From contig JAWKIO010000005.1 in the NCBI GenBank assembly GCA_041394265.1, positions 3,348,001-3,412,000 of the forward strand: DNA of 64,000 nt. The letters run 5' to 3'. Shown here one piece after another: positions 7,865 to 15,851 of this stretch; positions within the stretch are counted from its first letter, which is position 1; every line of letters starts with the position of its first letter. The translations under genes and the position numbers were made by a program. This DNA is from Acidimicrobiales bacterium. Lineage in GTDB: Bacteria > Actinomycetota > Acidimicrobiia > Acidimicrobiales > SZUA-35. The notes beneath the pieces were generated by a model. That model searched no databases. It saw only the letters and a list, made by a program, of their open reading frames with translations, and had not been told where the DNA came from.

Positions 7865-7968
7865 GTCGGCTGTCGCCTCCTGGCTTCGCCGCTGTCACAT
7901 TGAGTCGGCTGTCGCCTCCTGGCTTCGCCGCTGTCACATTGAGTCGGCTGTCGCCTCCTGGCTTCGCC
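7861..7968. repeat. 39-bp tandem repeat overlapping a stop codon
   Basis: Units of 39 bp start at 7861 and 7900, with a 30-bp third unit at 7939-7968. Each begins TTGAGTCGGCTGTCGCCTCC and is identical where it overlaps. The TGA stop of the nucleotidase lies inside the first unit, so every repeat carries a copy of the gene's final bases and stop. Confidence 0.95.
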
Positions 7969-8009
7969 GATCTGGGTCGAGAGGTGACGAGGAGCTGACC
8001 AAAACGCAG

Positions 8010-8040
8010 AAGGCACCCTCCCGGATCGGGAGGGTGCCTT
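8010..8040 (-). terminator. Strong bidirectional terminator
   Basis: A 14-bp perfect stem, AAGGCACCCTCCCG with its complement around a GAT loop. On the minus strand it lies just after the aconitase stop and is followed by CTGCGTTTTGG, so it ends aconitase. It also lies in position to stop read-through from the nucleotidase. Confidence 0.85.
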
Positions 8041-8057
8041 CTCGCGTTATGGCGTCA

Positions 8058-10352
8058 TTACTTGCCGAGGTTGCGGCGGATCACGTTGAGCGCCGAACCG
8101 GCCTTGAACCACTCGATCTGCTCGGGGGAGAAGGTGTGGTTGGCCTGGAAGCTCCAGGTGTCCCCGGCGGGGGTGGTGACCTCGACGGTGACCGGAGCGC
8201 CCGGCGTGAGCCCGGCGAGGTTGCGGACGGCGATCCGATCGTCTTCGCCGATCTTGTCGTAGTCGGCGGGGTCGGCGAAGGTGAGCGGCACCATGCCCTG
8301 CTTCTTCAGGTTGGTCTCGTGGATGCGAGCGAAGGAGCGGGCAATGGCCACCAAGCCCATGCGGAACCGAGGTTCCATGGCTGCGTGCTCACGTGAGGAG
8401 CCCTCACCCATGTTCTCGTCGCCGATGACGACCCAGGGCTGACCGGCCTCGTGGTACGCCTTGGCCATGTTCGGGAAGGTGTCGATCTCGCCCGTCAGCT
8501 GATTCTTGCCGTAGCCGACCTCGTAGTCGCTGCCGTCGGCCTTGGTGTAGGCATTGACGGCGCCGAGGTAGAGGTTGCCCGAGATGTTCTCGAGATGGCC
8601 GCGATACTTGAGCCACGGGCCGGCCATCGAAATGTGGTCGGTGGTGAACTTGCCCTTCGCCTTCACGAGGACCGGCAGGTTCTCGTAGTCGTTGCCGTCC
8701 CATGCCGGGAACGGCTGCAGGAGCTGGAGGCGATCCGACGTCGGTGACACCGCCACCTCGACACCTGAGCCATCGGCGGGCGGCGCAACGAAGGTGTCCT
8801 CGCCCGGGTCGAAGCCCTGCGGCGGCAACTCGATGCCGACCGGCACCGACAGCGAGACCTCTTCACCGGCGTCGTTGGTCAGGGTGCCGTTGATGAAGTC
8901 GACGTCGACCGTGCCGGCCAACGCCAGCGCCATCACGGTTTCGGGCGAGGTCACGAAGGCGAGCGTGGCGGCATCGCCGTCGTTGCGCTTCGGGAAGTTG
9001 CGGTTGTACGACGTGACGATCACGTTCGGGATGCCGGGCTGGCGGACATCGGAGCGATCCCACTGGCCGATGCAGGGGCCGCAGGCGTTGGCGAGCACCG
9101 TGGCGCCCAGCGCCTCGAAGTCGGCGAGGAGGCCGTCGCGCTCGATGGTGGCTCGAACCTGCTCGGAGCCGGGAGTGATCAACAGTTCGGTCTTGAGCGA
9201 CAGGCCCTTGGCCTTGGCTTCCCGGGCGATCGATGCCGCTCGGGTGATGTCCTCGTAGGACGAGTTCGTGCAGCTGCCGATCAGCGCCGCGCTGATCTCG
9301 AGCGGCCAGCCCTCGGCCTTGGCTTCGGCGCCGAGGTCCTTCACCTCGCGTGCGAGGTCGGGCGTGTGCGGGCCGTTGATGTGTGGGGTGAGCGCCGACA
9401 GGTCGATCTCGATGACCTGGTCGTAGTAGTCGGCCGGGTTGGCGAGGACCTCGTCGTCGGGGCGGAGGTGGTGAGCAACGGCGGTGGCGGCGTCGGCGGT
9501 GGCTTCGCGACCGGTGCTCTTCAGGTACCGGGCGATCGCATCGTCGTAGGCGAACAGCGACGTGGTGGCGCCGATCTCGGCGCCCATGTTGCAGATCGTG
9601 GCCTTGCCGGTGGCCGAGATCGACTGGGCACCCGGGCCGATGTACTCGACGATGGCGCCGGTGCCGCCCTTCACCGTGAGGATCTCGGCGACCTTGAGGA
9701 TGACGTCCTTCGGTGCAGCCCAGCCGCTGAGCTCGCCGGTGAGGTGCACGCCGATCAGTTTGGGGAAGCGCACATTCCACGGGAACCCGGTCATGACGTC
9801 GACTGCGTCGGCACCGCCGACACCGATGGCGATCATGCCGAGGCCGCCGGCATTCGGGGTGTGGGAGTCGGTGCCGATCATCATGCCGCCGGGGAAGGCG
9901 TAGTTCTCGAGCACGACCTGATGGATGATGCCGCTGCCCGGCTTCCAGAAACCGCCGCCGTACTTGGCCGAGATGGACTCGAGGAAGTGGTACACCTCTT
10001 CGTTGGTATCGATGGCCCGAAGGAGGTCTTGCTTGGCCTCGACCTTGGCCTGGATCAGGTGATCGCAGTGGGTGGTGGTGGGCACCTGCACCTCGTCGAG
10101 GCCGGCGGTGTCGAACTGGAGCCACGCCATCTGGGCGGTGGCGTCTTGCATGGCGACACGGTCGGGCCGGAAGTCGACGTAGGAAACGCCTCGCTCGACC
10201 TCGGCGTCAGGCTGATCGAGGTGGTTGGCGAGGATCTTCTCGGTGAGCGTGAGTGGGTGTCCGACTCGGGTGCGGAAGTTGCCGACTCGCTCGTCGAGCG
10301 TGCCGTACACGCCTTCGATCAAGGTGATGGGGGTTTCTGGTCCGACGGCCAT
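8058..10352 (-). CDS. acn: Aconitate hydratase
   Basis: A 764-aa [4Fe-4S] aconitase that isomerises citrate to isocitrate in the TCA cycle. Cluster ligands are visible in GSCTNSSYEDI and in ANACGPCIGQW (CxxC). The swivel domain near the C terminus has GEGSSREHAA and is preceded by a linker (about 560-590). The length and the N-terminal TLTEKILANHLDQ with VAMQDATAQM resemble the mitochondrial-type branch (about 750-780 aa) more than the 900-aa bacterial AcnA branch. The ATG has AGGAG 7 bases upstream. It is divergent from the GntR gene, whose putative operator lies in the shared 66-bp gap, so that regulator may control it. Confidence 0.96.
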   Translation of the reverse strand: MAVGPETPITLIEGVYGTLDERVGNFRTRVGHPLTLTEKILANHLDQPDAEVERGVSYVDFRPDRVAMQDATAQMAWLQFDTAGLDEVQVPTTTHCDHLIQAKVEAKQDLLRAIDTNEEVYHFLESISAKYGGGFWKPGSGIIHQVVLENYAFPGGMMIGTDSHTPNAGGLGMIAIGVGGADAVDVMTGFPWNVRFPKLIGVHLTGELSGWAAPKDVILKVAEILTVKGGTGAIVEYIGPGAQSISATGKATICNMGAEIGATTSLFAYDDAIARYLKSTGREATADAATAVAHHLRPDDEVLANPADYYDQVIEIDLSALTPHINGPHTPDLAREVKDLGAEAKAEGWPLEISAALIGSCTNSSYEDITRAASIAREAKAKGLSLKTELLITPGSEQVRATIERDGLLADFEALGATVLANACGPCIGQWDRSDVRQPGIPNVIVTSYNRNFPKRNDGDAATLAFVTSPETVMALALAGTVDVDFINGTLTNDAGEEVSLSVPVGIELPPQGFDPGEDTFVAPPADGSGVEVAVSPTSDRLQLLQPFPAWDGNDYENLPVLVKAKGKFTTDHISMAGPWLKYRGHLENISGNLYLGAVNAYTKADGSDYEVGYGKNQLTGEIDTFPNMAKAYHEAGQPWVVIGDENMGEGSSREHAAMEPRFRMGLVAIARSFARIHETNLKKQGMVPLTFADPADYDKIGEDDRIAVRNLAGLTPGAPVTVEVTTPAGDTWSFQANHTFSPEQIEWFKAGSALNVIRRNLGK

Positions 10353-10384
10353 GGGCGGGCTCCTGATGCTCGAAAGCGTTGCTG

Positions 10385-10420
10385 GCTTGAGTTGACGTAT
10401 GATACAACTCTAATACAAGT
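10385..10420. promoter_or_regulatory. Putative GntR operator/divergent promoter
   Basis: In the 66-bp gap between aconitase and gntR, the AT-rich patch contains two direct repeats 11 bp apart, GATACAACT (10401-10409) and AATACAAGT (10412-10420), overlapping TATGAT. The spacing is one helical turn. TTGAGT (10387) with TAATAC (10411) has an 18-bp spacer and would place the transcript start next to the GTG start. Promoter details are inference. Confidence 0.45.
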
Positions 10421-11168
10421 GAGGACGATCCGCTACCAGGAAATTGCCGAGACCCTTCGTCGACAGATCGTCGAGGGGGAGTACGGGCCGGGAGAGGTGC
10501 TCCCGAGCGAGGCAGGTCTTGTCGCGAAGTACGACGCCAGCCGAGTCACGATCCGCAAGGCGCTCGAGGTCCTCAAGGCCGACGGGCTCGTCGATGCTCG
10601 GCAGGGTGCGGGGTGGTTCGTGGCCGCCGATCCCGTGCCGCAGCCGCTCACCGGTCTGGCCACCATCGAGGCCCAGCTCGCGGCCTCCGGACGGCAGTCC
10701 GAGCGGCGGGTGGTCGACTTCGGGTTCGGCCCGGCACCTCGTCACGTTGCGCCGTTGCTCGGGCAGCGAGTGTTGATCGCCAAGCGAGTGAACCTGGCCG
10801 ACGGCCAACCGTTCGCTCGGGTCACGGTGTGGTGCCGGGAGGACCTCGGGGCCGAGCTGTCGCTGGCCGACGTCGAGCGATCGACCTTCTACTCCCTGCT
10901 GCCCCACGAGCTGGGCCGAGCCAGCCAGACCATCGGGGCGGCTGCGGCGGGCAGCGACGACGCTCGGTTGCTGGGCGTGCCCGAGCAGTCGCCGGTGCTG
11001 GTTGTCAAGCGCACAACGTTCGATGCGGGCGGGCATGCGGTGTTGGTGTCGGAGCACGTGTTCCCTGGGCACGTGACCGAGTTCGTCGTCGAGTTGGCAG
11101 CCCGCTCCGACCTCGGCGAGTCGCCCACGGGTTTGCGGCTGGTCGACGGTGAGGCGCCGACCGGGTGA
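10419..11168 (+). CDS. GntR-family (HutC-type) transcriptional regulator
   Basis: A 249-aa regulator. The N-terminal winged helix is a clear GntR domain (RYQEIAETLRRQIVEGEYGP, then LPSEAGLVAKYDASRVTIRKAL, and a wing at DGLVDARQGAGWFV). The C-terminal ~170 residues form a UTRA/HutC-like ligand domain (LGQRVLIAKRVNLADGQPFAR, then STFYSLLPHEL, and LVVKRTTFDAGGHAVLVSEHVFPG). The GTG start is chosen because the domain begins at once; there is no Shine-Dalgarno sequence, and the message may be leaderless. It is divergent from aconitase and probably autoregulated through the overlapping repeats. The effector is unknown. Confidence 0.9.
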   Translation: MRTIRYQEIAETLRRQIVEGEYGPGEVLPSEAGLVAKYDASRVTIRKALEVLKADGLVDARQGAGWFVAADPVPQPLTGLATIEAQLAASGRQSERRVVDFGFGPAPRHVAPLLGQRVLIAKRVNLADGQPFARVTVWCREDLGAELSLADVERSTFYSLLPHELGRASQTIGAAAAGSDDARLLGVPEQSPVLVVKRTTFDAGGHAVLVSEHVFPGHVTEFVVELAARSDLGESPTGLRLVDGEAPTG

Positions 11169-11227
11169 ACTTGCTCATCGCTTGAGTTTTCACTTGAGTT
11201 GGCGGCCCGATCGGCCGTAGAAGGGGC

Positions 11228-12856
11228 ATGCGTAAGAAAGCCCTCTCCCTTTCCGTGTTCACTGCCACCGCGATGGCGGCGACACCGGCGTTTGCCCAGG
11301 TCGATCCCACCACCTCCACGACCGATGCTCCCGAGGGCGCCGTCACCGACGTCGGCACCGGTGATGCCGAGGTCACGCTCGTCACGACGACGACCGGCGC
11401 CGTGCTTCCCGGCCAGGACGCCTGGGTCAACTTCATGTGGGTCGGCGACTCGTCGCTCCAGGCCCGCAACTTCGCGGTGACCGCCGTCGGTTCCGAGGGC
11501 GTCGAGATCGGCTACCCCGAGGATCACGAGGAGAATGTGCGGGATTTCTCGTCGCTCTACGACTCGAGCGTGCTCGATCCAACGGCGTATGACTTCACCG
11601 CCCTCAAGCTCGTCGTGAGCCCGGACGCCGTCGACCCGCACATCAACCTGACCGTCTCCTACGACTCCGACAGCGGACCGGTCACGCAGACCTTCGTCAG
11701 CACCGTCCTGATCGACACCTCGGTGTACGAGGGCGAGGCGCTCGAGCTGGCCGGTGGCCTCCTGGGTTCGGTTACGCAGGGCGAAGCGGCGTGGTTCCCG
11801 CTGGAGATCTCGGCGCTGCACAACGCCTCGGGGATCGAGGTGCGGGTGGCCGACGCCGGCGACTTCGACATCCGGTACCCCAACGAGGTCGACTACTCGA
11901 GCCTGTCGAAGGGATCACGGATCATCGTCGGCAACCAGGACTTCGCCGCCATTCGCTTCGACGCTGCCGGGGTGGAACCCGGGATCCACACCGTCGAGCT
12001 CGAGGTCACCTACTTCGTGGGCCTGACGCAGATCACCCAGACCATCGAGCGGACCATCGAGGTCACCGACAGCGGCAGCGGTGCCGGCGATGGCTCGACC
12101 GATGACGGGAGCGCCGACGATGGCACCACGGACGATGGCACGAACGGCGACGGCACCACCGACGGCGTGAGCACCGACGGTGGCACGACCGGCGACGGCA
12201 CCACCGACGGTGGCACGACCGGCGACGGGAGCACCGGCGAGGGCAACACCGATGGTGGATCCACCGACGGCGGCTCGGGCCAGAGCGACGGCCCGGTGAC
12301 CCTCGGCTCGTTGGCACAGGGTGTCGACGGCTGGATCGTCAACCCCTACGGCACCGACACCGCAGTGACCGGCGTGTGGGGTTACGGACAGCCGCCGGTC
12401 GGCATCTGGAACAAGCTCCTCCTCGAGATGGGTTCGACCCCGAGCGGCAACAAGGGCTGGTTCACCTTGTCGGGCACCGGCCCCGAGATGGGCGACCACG
12501 ACCTCGACGAGGGCGAGAGCTCGGTGCTGTCGCCGGTGTACTCGCTCCCGGCGGGTGCCGACGTTCGGCTCGACTTCGACTACTACCTGTCGTACCTCAC
12601 CAATGCCACGTCCGACGACTCCCTGACCGTCGTGATGATCACCGAGGACGGCAACAAGGTGATCTTGAACGAGCGGGCCAAGGCCAACACGAACAAGGAA
12701 GCCAAGTGGACCTCGCTGTCGGTCGAGCTGTCGAGCTACGCCGGCCAGGACGTGCAGTTCCTGATCACCGCAGGTGACCGGGGCACTGCCTCGTACGTCG
12801 AGGCCGCGATCGACGGCTTCGTCATCACTGCCGAGCCCGGGGGCAACGACAACTGA
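11228..12856 (+). CDS. Secreted protein with Gly/Asp/Thr-rich linker
   Basis: A 542-aa exported protein of unknown function. It has a signal peptide (MRKKALSLSVFTATAMAATP, cleavage near AFAQ), then about 250 residues of beta-rich sequence with two similar halves (each with ITVSYDSDSG- or LEVTYFVG-like strands). A low-complexity linker of GDGTTDGGTT-type repeats follows (about 285-350), then a C-terminal jelly-roll-like domain with LDFDYYLSYLT and VEAAIDGFVIT, similar to MAM/carbohydrate-binding-type domains. GAAGGGG lies just before the ATG. The upstream 59 bp holds two CTTGAGTT repeats. It ends 3 bp from the convergent nitroreductase. A surface or matrix protein is likely. Confidence 0.75.
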   Translation: MRKKALSLSVFTATAMAATPAFAQVDPTTSTTDAPEGAVTDVGTGDAEVTLVTTTTGAVLPGQDAWVNFMWVGDSSLQARNFAVTAVGSEGVEIGYPEDHEENVRDFSSLYDSSVLDPTAYDFTALKLVVSPDAVDPHINLTVSYDSDSGPVTQTFVSTVLIDTSVYEGEALELAGGLLGSVTQGEAAWFPLEISALHNASGIEVRVADAGDFDIRYPNEVDYSSLSKGSRIIVGNQDFAAIRFDAAGVEPGIHTVELEVTYFVGLTQITQTIERTIEVTDSGSGAGDGSTDDGSADDGTTDDGTNGDGTTDGVSTDGGTTGDGTTDGGTTGDGSTGEGNTDGGSTDGGSGQSDGPVTLGSLAQGVDGWIVNPYGTDTAVTGVWGYGQPPVGIWNKLLLEMGSTPSGNKGWFTLSGTGPEMGDHDLDEGESSVLSPVYSLPAGADVRLDFDYYLSYLTNATSDDSLTVVMITEDGNKVILNERAKANTNKEAKWTSLSVELSSYAGQDVQFLITAGDRGTASYVEAAIDGFVITAEPGGNDN

Positions 12857-12859
12857 TCC

Positions 12860-13504
12860 TCACCAAGTGTCCCAGTGCATCAGCTGGTCGGCGGGGAGCC
12901 GCTTGGCCGGTTTGAAGTCGGTGCCCTTGGTGTAAGCGACCGGGAAGAGGCCGGCCTGCGTGTATCCCTCGAACGGGATGCCGAGCAGGTCGGCCACTTC
13001 GCGTTCGTTCGGGAGGTGGAGGGTGGTCCAGGCCGAGCCGAGGCCACGGGTGCGGAGCGCGAGCATGAAGCTCCACACCGCCGGCAGGATCGAGCCCCAC
13101 GCACTCGCCTGCCCCATGGTGCCGGTGCCCTCGTCGAGCCGGCCGGCGATCAGCGGGATCACCAGGAACGGCGCTCGGTGGAAGTGATCGGCGAGGTACT
13201 GGGCCGAATCGACCACCCGCTCACGCGACTCGGCCCGAACATCGCCTGCTGCATACTCCGGCTTGGCCATCTTGGCGTACGCCGCGAAGTTCGTCGCGTA
13301 GAAGTCGGCGATGGTCTTCTTCTTCGCTGCGTCCTCGACGATCATCCACTGCCAGCCCTGCGAGTTCGAACCGGTCGGGGCCTGGAGTGCGACATCGATG
13401 CACTCGGTGATCACCGAACGCTCGACCGGTCGGTCGAAATCGAGTCGCTTGCGAACGGATCGGGTCGTGGTGAGGACGTCGTGGGCGCTCAGTTCGAGGT
13501 GCAT
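12860..13504 (-). CDS. Nitroreductase-family flavoprotein
   Basis: A 214-aa FMN-dependent oxidoreductase of the nitroreductase fold. Hallmarks are the N-terminal TTTRSVRKRLDFDRPV, the APTGSNSQGWQWMIV FMN-binding block, and the C-terminal GLGSAWTTLHLPNEREVADLLGIP read in parts, which is the conserved 'lG..wt' helix region and NADPH-side sequence. It would act in the cytoplasm on quinones, nitroaromatics or other electrophiles; the substrate cannot be told. It is monocistronic, convergent with the secreted protein and divergent from the lipoprotein, sharing a 64-bp promoter gap. GGAGATTCC lies before the ATG. Confidence 0.9.
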   Translation of the reverse strand: MHLELSAHDVLTTTRSVRKRLDFDRPVERSVITECIDVALQAPTGSNSQGWQWMIVEDAAKKKTIADFYATNFAAYAKMAKPEYAAGDVRAESRERVVDSAQYLADHFHRAPFLVIPLIAGRLDEGTGTMGQASAWGSILPAVWSFMLALRTRGLGSAWTTLHLPNEREVADLLGIPFEGYTQAGLFPVAYTKGTDFKPAKRLPADQLMHWDTW

Positions 13505-13568
13505 GGAATCTCCTTTGTGGCGAGGTCGGAGTTTCCGTCAGACATTCAGCGATGGGCAACTCGTGCCG

Positions 13569-14195
13569 ATGAGATCCCTGATGAGCATCGTGTCCCGCCG
13601 TTCCGTGCGTTCTCCTGGTCTGGTCGCGCTCGCTGCGATCCTGGCGCTCGGTGGCTGTACGTCCTCTCCCGAGGTGGCGGCCCCGACGATCGACGAGGTC
13701 GTCGCAGCCCACGTCGACGCCGGGATGCAGCAGGCAGTGGCGGACTGCCTGGTGGGCATCGGTTCCCAGGAGTTGCCGCTCGCAACGCTGCTTCCCGGCG
13801 CCGATCGCAGCGCAGCGGACGACGCCTTGGTCGCCGAGCTGACCTCGTCGTGCCAGGAGGCCGCAGCGTTCGTGCTCGACGAGCCGATCGAGCCCGACAC
13901 CTTGGCGTTCGACGACCAGCCCTTCACCTTCGGTGACAACCCGCTGTTCGACCGGCTCTGGGAACGCTGCGAAGCGGGCGACGGCGCGTCGTGCGACCGA
14001 CTGTGGGAGAAGGCACCGGTCGGCAGCGATTACGAACGCTTCGGCGTCACCTGCGGCGACCGTGACCAACTGCTCGACTGCACCGAGGAGCTGACCGAGG
14101 AAACGGTCGCAGAGATCGATGCCGCCGCCGAGGCCAAGGTCGCAGCGCGCGAGGCGCGCGTCGATTCGACCCCATCGACGACGGAGCCTGAGTAG
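13569..14195 (+). CDS. Small lipoprotein of unknown function
   Basis: A 208-aa protein with a lipoprotein signal: basic start (MRSLMSIVSRRSVRS), hydrophobic stretch and lipobox LALGGC, so it is lipid-anchored on the outer face of the membrane. The mature part is acidic and has paired cysteines (DRLWERCEAGDGASCDRLWE, then TCGDRDQLLDC), suggesting disulfides; the segment around ERCEAGDGASCDRLWE resembles a Sel1/TPR-like repeat found in actinobacterial lipoproteins. It ends in a charged helix and a Thr/Pro tail. ATG at 13569 or the internal ATG at 13581 are both possible. No function can be assigned. Confidence 0.78.
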   Translation: MRSLMSIVSRRSVRSPGLVALAAILALGGCTSSPEVAAPTIDEVVAAHVDAGMQQAVADCLVGIGSQELPLATLLPGADRSAADDALVAELTSSCQEAAAFVLDEPIEPDTLAFDDQPFTFGDNPLFDRLWERCEAGDGASCDRLWEKAPVGSDYERFGVTCGDRDQLLDCTEELTEETVAEIDAAAEAKVAAREARVDSTPSTTEPE

Positions 14196-14225
14196 CTTCC
14201 GTCGCCCGCATGGCACACTGACGCA

Positions 14226-14927
14226 GTGCCCGAGACCGAACCCAGCGCCGTCGAGGTCTACGCAGCGACTCGGCTCGCGCTCGTGCAGCGGTGCCGATCG
14301 CTGTCGCCGACCGAGGCGAACACCATCGTGCCGCTGACCCCGGCGTGGCGAATCGCCGACGTCGTGGCGCATGTCTGCGGCATCAACGCCGACTTCGTTG
14401 CCGGCCGCCTCGAGGGGCTCGGCTCCGATGCATGGACTGCCCGACAGGTCGAGAAGCGTCGCGGATCGTCGCTGTCGGCGATCTGTGATGAGTGGATGCG
14501 TCTTGCCCCCGAACTCGACGCGCTGCTCGAGGACGATCCGGGGCTGGCGCCGAGACTCCTGGGCGACCTCATTGTGCACGTCCACGACATCGAACATGCA
14601 CTCGGCATCGAACCCGACCGAGTGTCGGCGGCCACGGCCATCGGTGCGCGCCGCTACGTCCCGCAGTTGCAGGAACGCGTCGCCGACCGCGTGGGAGCGG
14701 AGCTGGCGATCGACCTGGGTGCTGCGGGGACATTCGAGCCAGGAAGTGCGTCGGCGGTCCGCCTTCGCACGAGCGCCTATGACTTCCTTCGAGCGGTGAC
14801 CGGACGACGCAGCCGAGCACAGGTCGCGGCGTTCGACTGGCAGGGAGATCCCGATCTGGTCGATCGGATCATCGACACGGCATTGACGTCGTACGGCCCG
14901 TTGCAGCCCGACGACGTGTCGAGCTGA
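14226..14927 (+). CDS. Maleylpyruvate isomerase-family (mycothiol-dependent/DinB-like) protein
   Basis: A 233-aa protein of the MDMPI/DinB-like four-helix family. The N-terminal half has the characteristic LVQRCRSLSPTEANTIVPLT, WRIADVVAHVCGINADF and LLGDLIVHVHDIEHALG; the histidines in the last two segments match the metal-binding triad used by mycothiol-dependent enzymes. Such proteins act with mycothiol as a thiol cofactor, or have unknown roles. The GTG start lies 30 bp after the lipoprotein gene. The C-terminal part (FEPGSASAVRLRTSAYDFLRAVTGRR) matches the second MDMPI domain. The substrate is unknown. Confidence 0.82.
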   Translation: MPETEPSAVEVYAATRLALVQRCRSLSPTEANTIVPLTPAWRIADVVAHVCGINADFVAGRLEGLGSDAWTARQVEKRRGSSLSAICDEWMRLAPELDALLEDDPGLAPRLLGDLIVHVHDIEHALGIEPDRVSAATAIGARRYVPQLQERVADRVGAELAIDLGAAGTFEPGSASAVRLRTSAYDFLRAVTGRRSRAQVAAFDWQGDPDLVDRIIDTALTSYGPLQPDDVSS

Positions 14928-14930
14928 CGT

Positions 14931-15827
14931 TCAGTCGTCGACCAGGCCGACAAAGCTGGCGTGGCGAACGTACCCCTCGTTCGTGATCTCGGCGATCTCG
15001 AGCACGGCGCGGAGTTCGGGGCGAACCCAGGTGGCACCGCGGCGGTAGGCAGCAGGCACGGCCGTCGTGAACGGTGGTTCATCGACGATCATCGACTCGA
15101 AGCGATTCCGCAGCGAGCGCAACGTGACGTCGGTGAAGCCCGTGCCGACGCCGCCGGCGAACGCGAGGCCGTCGTGGGCATCGATCCCGACGAGAAGGGC
15201 TCCGAACGTGGCGGCACGGGCGCCCGTTCCCGCGCTGAATCCACCGATGGTGACCTCGACCCGCTGACGGTTCTTGATCTTGCGCCAGTCGTCGGAACGC
15301 GCGCCGGGCCGATAGGTCGAACCGAGGCGTTTCGCCATCACGCCCTCGAGGCCGGCCGCCGCGGTTGCGGCCAGCAGAGCGGCCCCGCCGCCGATGCGAT
15401 GCGCCGGGACGATCCAGTTCGGGCCGGGTTCGAGCACGCCCTCCAGCAGGGTCCGGCGGTTCTCGTAGGGGAGCGAGGTGAGGTCGTGGCCGTCGATCTC
15501 GAGGACGTCGAACGCGTGGAACACCGCCGGGCGATCGGACCGTTGAATGAGCTCGAATCGCGGCTTGCCGTCGTCGTCGAGCACGCACATCTCGCCGTCG
15601 AGCACCACCGAGCCGGCGTTGATCGCCGCGGCCATCGCCGCGATCTCGGGCCACCGGTCGCTCATGTCGAGCCCGCTCGTCGACTGCAGCCGGACCCGGG
15701 GCGGGTCGGCGTCGACGAAGGCGATCGTTCGGTAGCCATCCCACTTGATCTCGTAGGCCCAGCGATCATCGTCGGTGGGCAACGACGCCAGCTTCGCCTT
15801 CATCGGTTTGATCGGGAAGGTGAACAC
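14931..15827 (-). CDS. ATP-dependent DNA ligase (LigD ligase-domain type, stand-alone)
   Basis: A 298-aa ligase. The nucleotidyltransferase domain carries motif I EIKWDGYR, whose Lys is adenylated, motif III VFHAFDVLEIDG, motif IV EGVMAKR and motif V-like WRKIKN. The OB-fold domain follows (VTIGGFSAGTGAR to the end). This is the size of LigC or the ligase module of LigD, with no polymerase or nuclease domain fused. In actinobacteria such ligases work in non-homologous end joining or base-excision repair. No Ku gene is in this window. It converges on the MDMPI gene, 3 bp from its end. Confidence 0.9.
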   Translation of the reverse strand: MFTFPIKPMKAKLASLPTDDDRWAYEIKWDGYRTIAFVDADPPRVRLQSTSGLDMSDRWPEIAAMAAAINAGSVVLDGEMCVLDDDGKPRFELIQRSDRPAVFHAFDVLEIDGHDLTSLPYENRRTLLEGVLEPGPNWIVPAHRIGGGAALLAATAAAGLEGVMAKRLGSTYRPGARSDDWRKIKNRQRVEVTIGGFSAGTGARAATFGALLVGIDAHDGLAFAGGVGTGFTDVTLRSLRNRFESMIVDEPPFTTAVPAAYRRGATWVRPELRAVLEIAEITNEGYVRHASFVGLVDD

Positions 15828-15851
15828 CGGTTCAGCGCAGGCGGACGGGGC

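Noticed and set aside
8010..8040. Riboswitch upstream of aconitase
   Set aside because: The element is downstream of both flanking genes and is a simple perfect hairpin, so a terminator.
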